From positions 30,795,501 to 30,859,500 of the forward strand of contig NC_086183.1 of assembly GCF_023053635.1 (NCBI RefSeq): 64,000 bases of DNA, given 5' to 3'. Under the pieces are notes generated by a model that was given only the letters and a program-made list of their open reading frames with translations, did no database searches and was not told the DNA's origin. This stretch comes from Elgaria multicarinata webbii. Lineage: Eukaryota > Chordata > Lepidosauria > Squamata > Anguidae. This document shows, piece by piece, positions 32,756-44,500 of this stretch (the stretch's first letter is position 1; every line of letters starts with the position of its first letter). A program made the translations under genes and the position numbers.

Positions 32756-35700
32756 CTGCAAAACAGGGCAAGCCATGAGCAGTTCAGAGGCAGGCCTCTC
32801 CCCCGCCCTGAGCAACCGCAGTACTGCTAACAGACAAGCTGGAGCGTGTTCAGAGGAGGGCAACCAAGATGATCAGGGGTCTGGAAACAAAGCCTTATGA
32901 AGAGAGACTGAAAGAACTGGGCAGGTTTAGCCTGGAGAAGAGAACGCTGAGGGGAGACACGATAGCACTCTTCAAATACTTGAAAGGTTGTCACATAGAG
33001 GAGGGCCAGGATCTCTTCTCGGTCATCCCAGAGTGCAGGACACAGAATAACGGGCTCAAGTTAAAGGAAGCCAGATTCCAGCTGGACATCAGGAAAAACT
33101 TCCTGACTGTTAGAGCAGTACGACAATGGAATCAGTTCCCTAGGGAGGTTGTGGGCTCTCCCACACTAGAGGCATTCAAGAGGCAGCTGGACAACCATCT
33201 GTCAGGGATGCTTTAGGATGGATTCCTGCATTGAGCAGGGGGCTGGACTCTATGGCCGTGTAGGCCCCTTCCAACTCTGCTGTTCTATGATTCTATGAAA
33301 TGAAGAATTCCCATGGGCTGCAGAGGCCCACAACCTTTCACACAGCAATGTACCGGAGGCAGGGCCCGCAGGGGCTCAGCTCCCACACTCTCTTATCAGC
33401 CATGATGCTGACATCATCTGCCTCCCCCCCCCACCAGAATTCCCTGTTCCCTCTTACTGCGTCCGGGAAGAAACAGATTTTCCCCAACCCTAATACGTTG
33501 TCCCTGGTTGTAATGCCAAGTATTTTCGGGCGATCTCGAATGGGCAATTCATCCCCATTTACGAAAGACTTGCTCCTGGTGGAGAGAGGAACTGCTAGAA
33601 GTGGCTTGTTGATATGGATCAACAAAACAGCCTGGATTTTTGGACTCTCTGGTGGCTACGATGTCTGTCACGACATGTGCCCTGCGCTTCCAAATTTAAC
33701 ACTACAACTCGGCTTTCAAACGTGCTGCAGCCGCAAACGACACATAGGAGTGCTCAACATGAGGTTTTCTCAAGGACAATAAAAGGCTAGCGGCATTGGG
33801 CCAGTGGTTATGCTGGATCGTGCCCCTTGTCTCTGAGCAGGAGTGATTTGGCCACCTTCACTTGCGTGCGGCCTGTCCGGGGCGAGGGGCAGCGTTCGTA
33901 CCCCTTCCGTGCAGAAGCCACAAGGGGCCCTTCGTTCTCATCCGCTTCATAGCAAGGGCTTTAGGTTTGGTCGTAACTATCCGGAAGGCTGCCTTATGGC
34001 CTCTTCCTCCAGAGGACTTTGAGCAGAGCGTGACAGGTTATGAGAGAACAGCCTAGCTAGCAATCGTGGGTGAGGCTGTAGTTGGGTGCGGCTGAACTTC
34101 CTCTTCGTTTGTCTGAGAAACGCACGCGTTCCTGGAGCCCAGCGCTCATTCGCACATGTCAGCTCTTGAATTCCTACAAGCTCCAGGCCATGCTGGGGGT
34201 GACGTGCGAGGCGCAGGCTTCTGTCTGTCCTCCGCCCCCACGGCAGCTTTCTGGGATTCAGATCGGGGAACGAGCGACGGTGGAAAGGGTTGAACGCTCT
34301 CTCGTCCCCGTGACTTCCCCAGTTGTGAGAACAACCCGGAAGGTCTCCCACATTGGTTACCTCTAGTTTAGCCCTAATTCGCTCCCCCAGAAGTCTGGGA
34401 CGTGGCCTTCCCTATAAACATCCTCACCTTTTCAATCTCCTTCAGCTGTTCCAGTAGCTGCTTCCGGCTCTTGCTGCGGCCACCCACCCCTGCCAGGGGC
34501 GCATGTTGCCCACCGGCCGTCAGGCTGACCGCCTCCGTTTGGGTCGAGACGTGTTTCACCCACCAGCTGCCCGTGGTGGGGCTTGCCACTCTGAGGAGGG
34601 GGCTCTTCGTCTGCTCCCGTCCGGGTGGGAAGAGAAAAGCTTCTTCCTCTGAACCTGCAGAGCAGGATAGGCCTGGTTAGAAGGGTGGCCGTGGGATTGA
34701 AGTCGTGCCTACCACCTTGCGCAGAGGACAATGTCTTGGTCTGGGCCAAAGGTGCAGCAGAAGTCTGTATAGGTTGCCATGGGCCAGCGAGCCTCTCCGG
34801 CAGGATGACGGCCCAGACAGGAACGTGGCTTTGGAGGGAGAGGAGCAGCAAATGTCCTACCGCGGGTCGTGCTGCCAGCCTCAGTCTGGGACAGTGTACT
34901 GCAGGAGGGGGGCATGGGCGCCTTTGGGAATTTGAGACCATGCTGTGGGCACTACTACAAAATGCCTAATCTGTCAAGTGCCACTTTGGCATCTCATCTG
35001 CCGCGTCTGTGGATCTTAGGCTGCCTCTTCTTCAGCAAAAAACCTTTTGTTTCTATTGGATGCCACAAGGGTTTGCCACATTTGCCTAACTGCTGGCCGT
35101 GCAATGCAGCGACAGCTTCTTTTAAACCTATCTTTTTGGCCATGGCCAGTAGTTCCTACTTTTGGGGAGGAGTTTACTACACAGCTCAATTTTGTACCGG
35201 AACAGTCTTTTAATATTCACCGATGTACACCACTCTTAAATTATTTCATGGAAATTAAGAAATGGTCAGCATAAGTGGGACGGTGTAGATGGGGTTTTTT
35301 AAAAAATGGATTTGACTGCTTTTGCTCTTCTTAGGGCTCCACGTGGATTGCAAGGCTGGGTAGAAAAAAAACAAGTCCTTGGCGCTGTGAATGCCCCAGA
35401 GCGGTCCTGTTTCCCAACCCGCCTATAGAGGTTCCCAGCCTGCGCCTGCAACCTCTTACCAGAACTCGGGTGATGGGTGGCAGCTGGCGTGGCGATTCGG
35501 GGCGTGGTGCTGTCGGAGGCGCTGGAGTGGAAGCGCCGCTGGCACTCCACCTCCACGTGGTCCTTGCACTGCTTGTGACAGGTCATGCCACAATCTGCAA
35601 GGGAAGGAGCGAAAGGGGGAATCAAGTCAGAAGCTGGGAATGCTGAAGCCAGGTGTACACCTGCAACAATATGATTTGGCTTAAAAATCACAGCCCCGCT

Positions 35701-38700
35701 GCTTTTTTTTTAGTAACATAGGGTGCAATCAGATGCATATTTAAGCGGGGGGGGGGGGGGAGTCCCACAGCTCCCAGCATCCTGGGGAATGCTGGAAATT
35801 GTAGGACTTTTTCCCCTGCCTAAACATGCATACAGTTGTGCTCTAAGTAGTTTTCAAAAATGGATTTCGTTACGTTTGAGAGCCGCTTGAGGGCGTATAT
35901 GAGGTCAAAAAGGGGCACATAATTAGATATTGGAAGCTGATTAGAGCGAAGATCCCAGCTGCTCGTGCAGCAATAGCTCTCCTCTTTAGTGTCCAGTAGG
36001 GGGCATGCTTACCCCGACATCTGTATCCCTGCTTGGAAACTCCCCAGAGCTAGAAGTGCAGAAAAGAGAGAATGCAGATGTTAGTTGCAGGAGTCGTCAC
36101 CGCTTCCTTGGGCCGTGACATTACGATGGCTTGCTCAGCTCCGTCATCAAATGTCAGGACCGGATATATTCCTGTTTTAACTTTAAATCACGGTCATTAT
36201 ATACACACATACACACAAAAACTACCAGTGGTTTAGCATGTGCCTGGGGATGCAACTTTCCTGTTTCCACTTTATTGCCAGTCACAAAAGTTGGATTCTA
36301 GCAACACCGTCCATTCTAAAAAAAATCCTGCTTTGGGTTCTGAAAGATACCATGTTTCTAGGCCTCATGGTCACATCAGAAAATAGTTCTGAAGGCTGCA
36401 AGGCTAACGGGTTCTGCTTCTAGAGCAGCCTTCCTCAACCTGGGGCGCTCCAGATGTGTTGGACTGCATCTCCCAGAATGCCCCAGCCAGCTGGCTGGGG
36501 CATTCTGGGAGTTGTAGTCCAACACATCTGGAGCACCCAGGTTGAGGAAGGCTGTTCTAGAGGGAAAGAAAGAGTCGAACTACCAAGGTCCTCCTTCCTT
36601 AGGGGCTCTAGGCCTTTTATCCTCCAACCCACCTGTTGCTGGATACAGTCACCACTGGACACCCGTTCCATCTCCTTTACCACTGTTCAGGGCCGGTGCT
36701 ACTATAGAGGCCACTCAGGCGGCCGCCTAGAGCGCCAAGGTAAGGGGGGCGCCGAATGCCGCACCCAGAAGCCGCTCTCCCACAGCGGCTCTGAGAGGGC
36801 GGCTTCTGGGCGCGCTGTTCTGAAGCCGCCCGCCTGCCCCAGCGTCCTGGCTTCGCTTCGGTTGGGCGCCCACCCAGACAAAGCGAAGCCACGCCCACCC
36901 CACTCTAGCGTCCTGGCTTTGCTTCGGCTGGGTGGGCGCCCAGCCGAAGTGAAGGCAGGATGCTGGGGCAAGCGGGAGGCTTCGGAACGGCGTGCCCGGA
37001 AGTCGCTCTCCCAGCCGAAGTGAATCCCCCCCCCCAGTGTCCTGGCTTCGCTTCGGCTGGGCAGGTGAGACAGCGCCCCGTGCCCAGGTACGCTGGGGTG
37101 GGGGTGGGGGTGGGTGGGTGAAAGCAGCTCACCTGCCTAGGGCGCAAAATAGTCTGGCACCGGCCCTGCCACTGTTGCTGCCCTGTTTTGAATGCGAAAG
37201 GGGTTCTCTTAATCTGGAAGCGCACAGCTACAATTTCTGCCAATGGAAGTTGCTGAGTGGTGGGTGAGTTGCTGGTGGGGGTGGGGTGAGAGGTGAAAAC
37301 TCACAAAGCCGTTGCAGCTGTCACAGAACGTGGGCTTCTTAAAGGTGGCCTCCTGGAAGTTGTGCAAGAAGCCAAGGCTCAGTTTGGAGAAGACGGCGCA
37401 GGCCCGCATGAAGTAGTCCGACAGTTCTTCCCGGCTCCAGGCTCCCTCGCTGTGGTGGGAGAGAGGCACGGGGTGAGGCTTCGGCCTAACTCGCTCGGGC
37501 CCGCCAATGAGGAATCCCAACAGGCCCTTACAAAACTCCCGGGCTCGGTTTCACACTGATTTGGCTAGCAAGGAGATGCCCACCCTTCCAAACCCTTGCA
37601 AAGGATTCTGGGAGGAGTTCAGTGAGTCTATGCAGAGGATCAACTCGGTCTCCCGGGCCTCAGTGGTCCCCCAGAGTGAACTAAGAAGGTGCCCTGTGGC
37701 TGCACACTGAAGGCGAACGTTTGAAGCTTCTCTGCCATTCGTAATCTTGCAAAAGATCCCTTGATAAGCTTGCAGGCTTCTGCGGGAAACGGCTGTTATC
37801 TCGCGTCTGGGCCTGCTGCTACTCTTGCACAGCTGGCGCTCACGGATTGGGGGTCCTCCCACCAGCTCCGACCATGCTTTTGCCATGGGTAGTCCTCCAT
37901 TTGAAGGGCGGGCTTGTCCAGTTCCGGTTTGATTAAAAAGAACTTAAAGACGTGTTTCCCATCAACAGAGTCTAAACAGGAAGGCAAGCAGCTCACCTGT
38001 TCACACTCTTGCTTGCTACGTCGAAATGGACTGTACTGTTTAAATAATAATAATTCTAAATTTGTGTCTATATATATGTTAGTATAAGCAAATGATCATC
38101 TTTGGTCCTCCTTTTTTTTTATGATGATGCATTTCCTCTTTTTGGCAATTCATAAATGGCCACCCTAACCCCCAGTCTGCAACTTTGACTCCTGGGCATC
38201 TTGCACGACAGGGGCAGGAGCTGTGACGATTGTGCGGAATTTAGACTGTCGAATGTGTGCATCCCCCTTGCCTAAACGATGCCCTCGTATAACCCGGGGG
38301 TCCCAATTCCCCAAGGACATCATGTTCTGCCCTAAATCCCTTCGATTTCTTCCAGGGGTTCAAGCTTCCAGCCTCTCCGCACCCCAACCCTTACCGATCT
38401 CTTTCCAGCCCGTAGAAGGAGAAAGGAAAACTCGTGGAAATGGTCTCGAAATCCTCCTGGGAGATGTAACCTTGTTGTTCAGTGTCATAATTCTTGAAGA
38501 CGGACTGGTGGGGAAGGAGAGAGAGGGGAGATGAGTAGGCAAAGGCTTATATAGGCGGAATTATCCTCCACTGAGTAGGTATGGGCATATTGATTTAGCA
38601 CACACACCCCTCGTGTGGTGCAGAGTGGTAAACGGCAGTTACTGCAGCTGAAACTCCCCCCACGGCCTGAGTTCGATCCCAGCAGAAGCTGGTTCTCAGG

Positions 38701-39433
38701 CAGCCGGCTCAGGTCGACTCAGCCTTCCATCCTTCCGAGGTCGGTAAACTGAGTACCCAGCTAGCTGGGGGAAAGGTAACCGCGACTGGGGAAGGCAAGG
38801 GCAAACCACCCCGCTACAATGTCTGCCAAGAAAAACGTCAGCGAAAGTAGGCGTCCCTCTAGGAGTCAGCAATGACTCAAGTGCTTGCACGAGAGGTTCC
38901 TTTCCTTTCCTTTCCTTTCCCTCTGCGTTGGCCCTTCACAAAGAATGAGCTGACAGGTCCCTGCCCCGAAGCGTTTACAATCGAGATCAACTTTTCTTTG
39001 GTCAAGAGCTGTATTCCCTCACGGGTAATCATCAGTGATGATGGGACCAAAGCCAGAAGTGAGTAAAGCCAGAACTAAAAGTGGGCGGGTCGCCCTCTTT
39101 GCCAGCCCTTTCTTTCTCCTCCTTACGCAGTGGACTGCTCTTGCCAGGGCTCTGAGCTGGTCACACGCTGAGGGCTTTTGAAATTAGTCTGAGGGCTGCA
39201 TGTCTATATAGAAACTGATGGAGGGGGCCAAGGAGAACAGCAGAGGAAGGGAGATGGAGGCAGGCTTTAAACAGGAAGGTTGCGTGCCACGTGCTATGTA
39301 TTCTTATCCCCTTCATTTGGAGATGTGGGGTTTTATGTGAGGGGCCAGTTGGGAAAGGTGGTGCGGCTTGGACATGGCTTTTAAAAGGGTGTCACCAGTG
39401 AATTAAACCTTGCTCATGGGCTTCTAGCTAATA

Positions 39434-39473
<40 letters not shown>

Positions 39474-41504
39474 TGCTTGAAACTGCCTAGCGAAATCTCA
39501 GAAAGCCTGGATCGATTGATCCACCGAACTCAGCGCTGACTGGGAGCACCCCAGTTCTGGGGAGAGGTCTTTCCTAGCCTACTAGCTGTTTTCCAAGGGG
39601 TCATCACAACGAGTGCCACCCTCCCCCAGGCTTTATGCAGGCAGGGTGGGGTTTGCATCCCTCTTCAGTGACCTGGTTTGTACATCACGCTAAACCGCCG
39701 TGGGTTAATTAACTCACGGGGCTTTGCAGCAAATGCAGGCCGCCATTTTGAATATGCAAACTGCGTTCGGCGTGCGCTGTGGCTTGTGTCGTATGAACCT
39801 GGCCGGCGTGGGTTATGGGAGGGCTCAATAACCCATGGTGACTCAGCACTACGTGCGAACCATCCCAGTGTCTCCTGTGCTCACAACTACCCTTGAGTCC
39901 TGGGCCCTGCCCCTGTTTTTGTCTTTGGGGGATGTCCAGTTAAAGTTTCAGTAGATGATTTCCCAGTATTGTCATTCTTAAGAGTTCAGCAAAATCCCTC
40001 CCACAGGTTCTAGGAGAGAAATCTGTGGGTGGGCGGGTGGAAATGCGCCTTGTCTCTAGTGCATATGTGCGTAAGTGCTTGTGCCTGGGTGCTTAACGTA
40101 CATAGCCTGACCTTTCACACACCGTAGCTGCTGAGGCACTCTTTAAACCAGCCTCCTCCAACCTGGTGCCCCCCAGATGTTCCTAACCAACATGGCCGTG
40201 CCATCCTAGACATCTGGAGACTGTCGGGGTTGGAGATGGCTGATGTAAACAGTTCATAACGTATTTGCAAAATGCTATTCTCCACCCAGAGAGCACACAT
40301 GCGCCTGGCTTTTCAAAGACGTGGCGGATGGGCCGTTGCAGAGACGTGCACCACAAGACGCGCCATGAGCTGCATGAATGCTATTTATGTACATGTTTTC
40401 GGTTATGCAAACAGCAGTTCTGGGGAAGCCCAAGCGGCAGGACTGGAGGGGAAAGGGACAGGGACGGGACGCTGCCGCGGTCCTCAAAACCTCCTCTCTG
40501 AAACTGCTTGGGGTGTCCTAGTGTGATGCGCGATTGTTTAACCCTCGCAGAACTCAGGCCGGTCGTGTTCGTTTAAAACAAAAAGCCACGCCGTATCACC
40601 AAAGCTTCTTCAAAATGGCTTCGTGCCGTGATGCACGAACAGGCCCAAAGAGTACAACTCGCATGGTCCGGAGGCTGCAACTTGACATGACCAAAAAAGG
40701 TGCAGGTTGATTGCATTCATGCGGCATCAAGGGTGCATACTTAAAATTAGCATCAGCAAGTTTGGCTCTTAAATATAGCCCGGCGTGGGGCCTACATTAG
40801 GGGTTTCGGTGACATGCAGTCGTGGGGAAGGGGCTTGGGCACTCTTCCTTAAGGTGGGCATGGATCTGTGGGATGGGGGGATAATCTCTTCTCCCCCTCC
40901 CCACCCCCAAGACAAAGTTTGTCTCTGCAGCAAACTTTATTTGCAGTTGCAGAAAAGGAAGTGGTTGAAGTGGCCGGATTTGAGCCTCTTCCTTCACCAA
41001 AGGGGCGCGTTGCGTGGAAAGGGGAGGAGGAAAGCAGGAACAGACCCCGCGGAGGGGGGAGGCACTCTCTTTTCTCCAGGGGTTGCAGAGCAGCCAAACA
41101 TGATACCAGAAAGCGACACCGACCGCTGAGCCACAAGTGACGGAGCATAAATTATGCCGGGTTTTGGTAGGCAGGCGATGACTTGACACGACCCTGACTG
41201 GCAAGACAGTGTGATAAAAACGACGCTACCCCACGATCGTGGTCCAGGAACAGAAGACATGCTATCGCGCAATGACGCAACACCGCCCCCGGTGGAGGAG
41301 GAGGGTTGGATTCGGATTGGGGAGTCCCGGGTTCAAATCCTCCACTCAGCCCTGCCAGCTCACTAGGCGATCTTGGGCTAGTCTTTAACTCTCAGCCTGA
41401 CCTGCCTCAGAGGGCTGGTGGCGAGGCTAAAATAGGGTTAGGGTTATGCTGGAAGACCCTATGCTGGAAGAAGGGCAGGAGATATCTATCTATCTATCTA
41501 TCTA

Positions 41505-41568
<64 letters not shown>

Positions 41569-44500
41569 ATGAATATAATATCTTCATCTTCCAACACGCG
41601 GTTTTGCTTTATATGTTCCTGGTAAACGGATCCTTTTGAGTTTACCGGAGAAACTAAAGTAGCCTTCGCCCCCAACCAGCTGGCCTCCAGATGTGTTGGA
41701 CTACAACTCCCATCTGGAGGGCATCCCTCCAGGCTTTTCATCCAGTCCCCAGATTGGCCCATTCTTACCTCAATCATTTGCTGGACGTGCCTCCTGATAG
41801 TGATCTGGTCAGGCTTGGGAGAAACCCCAGGCGCCCACTCCACAACCACAGGGGACTTGAACTGGGTGGGCGGCTGCAAAGAGGAATAGTTAAATATTAT
41901 GAGTAATTATTTATTACATTTCTGCACTCCTGACCCTATAGCTGAAGCTCTCTGGGCATTTTTTTAAAATAAATAGAAGCCATTAAAATACATTATACAA
42001 AGTGTAAAGCCATTTACATTAAAAACACACACACATATAAACAGAAAGCAAGTACACACGCGCACATATGTCTAAAAGAATTTAAGCAATCAAAAACCAA
42101 ATCCAGGCCTTGATTGAAAACAGATGCTACCAAATGCCTGAGAGAAGAGAAAAGTCTTAACGTGGTGCCCACTGGGGGGGGGGGGCATCACCAGGAAGGC
42201 CCTCTCGTAGGTTAAGCGGGCAGAAAGTATTTTTATTTAATTTAATTTATTTATTACATTTTTATACCGCCCAATAGCCAAAGCTCTCTGGGCAGTAGAT
42301 CTCCAGAGGTTTTGGATTTCAACTCCCAGCATGCCTTGTTGGCAGAGGCTTCTGTGAGTTGAAGGCCCAAACATCTGGTGACCTTACCTTCTGCCCCCAC
42401 CCCTGGTTTAAGAGATGGGACTGCGACGAGGCCGAGAAAAGGGCTTTTCCGCTCTCTCTGACTTGCTCACAGGTTCGCTACTCTCTTACCAGTGACTTGG
42501 GGCAGCGGGGCTCACGGGCATAGGAGAGTGTGTAGATCTCCTCGTCTGTGTAGTAGAGGTCAAGAGAGAGCTGGAAGACAGAAGAAAGTTAGTAGGGAAA
42601 GACGAAACCACACGCAGGTCCCATAAATCACATTATTATTGGCCCGGAAGTGCTGCCCATCCTCCTGGTCTCCATTTAACTGCAATGGAGGTCTTTGATA
42701 GGTGTGTGCGAGGAGACATTTTGAGGCCTAAGGCAAAAAATAAGATGACGGACCTCTTCCCACCACCATCTCCCTGTACAGAGGAGAGCAACCAGTATGA
42801 TCATGTGTCTGGAAACAAAGCCCTATGGAGAAGGACTGAAAGAACTGGGCAGGTTTAGCCTGGAGAAGAGAAGATGGAGGGGAGACATGATAGCACTCTT
42901 CAAGTACTTGAAAGATGGTCACACAGAGGAGGGCCAGGATCTCTTCTCGATCCTCCCAGAGTGCAGGACACGGAATAATAGGCTCAAGTGACAGGAAGCC
43001 AGATTCCGGATGGACAGCAGGAAAAACTTCCTGACTGTTAGAGCAGTATGACAATGGAATCAGTTACCTAGGGAGGTTGTGGGCTCTCCCACACTAGAGG
43101 CCTTCAAGAGGCAGCTGGACAACCATCTGTCAGGGATGTTTTGGGGTGGATTCCTGCATTGAGCAGGGGGTTGGACTCAATGGCCTTGTAGGCCCCTTCC
43201 AACTCTGCTATTCTATGATACAGGGGCTGATTAGAGTGGCCGTTGAATCTTACTTCCACCCTGGCAATGGGCAGTGATACATGTTGAAGTGTAGGAGCTC
43301 CTCATCACAGTCCCCATGGCCACATTTCCAAGGAGAGTCCAAAAATGCAGGCTTGATCTGTATCAACAAACCCGCTCCAGCCATTTTCATTTTCTTCAGG
43401 AGCAGGCCTTTTGTAAGGCAAATGGCTCTGAATTGCTCCTTCAAGACCAGGCCTACCCTGAAATAATTTGCATCACAACACGGGAGAATATATTGTTGTA
43501 GGGGGAAATTCATATCCCCCCAGCTACTGTGAGGATTGAAGCTCAGCTCAGAGGGAACAGGGAATTCTTGCAGGTGTGGTAGCATCACGGTAGGCCCTGG
43601 CTCCTCTACACCACTGGCAATGGGACAGTACCCCTGGGAGCAGCAGATTTGCTTAGGGGACGCAGAACAGACTGTGGGCCACTTCCGCACGATCATTGCA
43701 GGCTAAACAAGCCACTGTGGGTTGTTTAAGCTGCGGAGCATAACCGGCAGGTTTGATAATAATCACCCACTCGGCCATGGTTCATCATGTTGTCCGAACC
43801 CAGGCAGAATGGCTTGCTTGAAGGGGAAACAACCCTCAAACAACAACAGCCCACGGATTATTTGAAGGTTGTTTCCCCCCTCAAACAAGCCATGCCACTT
43901 GGGTTTGGACAACACAAGCTGCGGCTGGATGGGTGAGTATGCAAATCGCATCTGGCACACACCATGGCTTAGAATCATAGAATCATAGAATAGCAGAGTT
44001 GGAAGGGGCCTACAAGGCTATCGAGTCCAATCCCCTGCTCAATGCAGGAATCCACCCTAAAGCATCCCCGACAGATGCTTGTCCAGCTGCCTCTTGAAGG
44101 CCTCTAGTGTGGGAGAGCCCACCACCTCCCTAGGTAACTGATTCCATTGTCGCACTGCTCTAACAGTCAGGAAGTTTTTCCTGATGTCCAGCTGGAATCT
44201 GGCTTCCTTTAACATGAGCCCGTTATTCCGTGTCCTGCACCCTGGGAGGATCGAGAAGAGATCCTGGCCCTCCTCTGTGTGACAACCTTTTAAGTATTTG
44301 AAGAGTGCTCTCATGTCTCCCCTCAATCTTCTCTTCTCCAGGCTAAACGTGCCCAGTTCTTTCAGTCTCTCTTCATGATCATCCTAGGCTCTCTTAGCCT
44401 ACGATGATCATCCGAACGAGGTCTGTGTGGTGGCAGGCACAGTTCTATCCGCCAGCACCACGCTGCTGCTCCCTGACCCCAAGCAACGAAGGCTTGAGGT

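Noticed and set aside
36741-37023. Open frame through the GC-rich region as a coding exon
   Set aside because: It lies inside a hAT-type element bounded by an 8-bp target duplication and consists of repeated units.
38608-38690. tRNA gene suggested by A and B boxes
   Set aside because: The boxes belong to a SINE head; there is no cloverleaf and the sequence recurs in four SINE copies.
41431-41446. Interstitial telomere-like TAGGGTTAGGGTT
   Set aside because: Only two units, within a SINE tail; not enough for a telomeric array.
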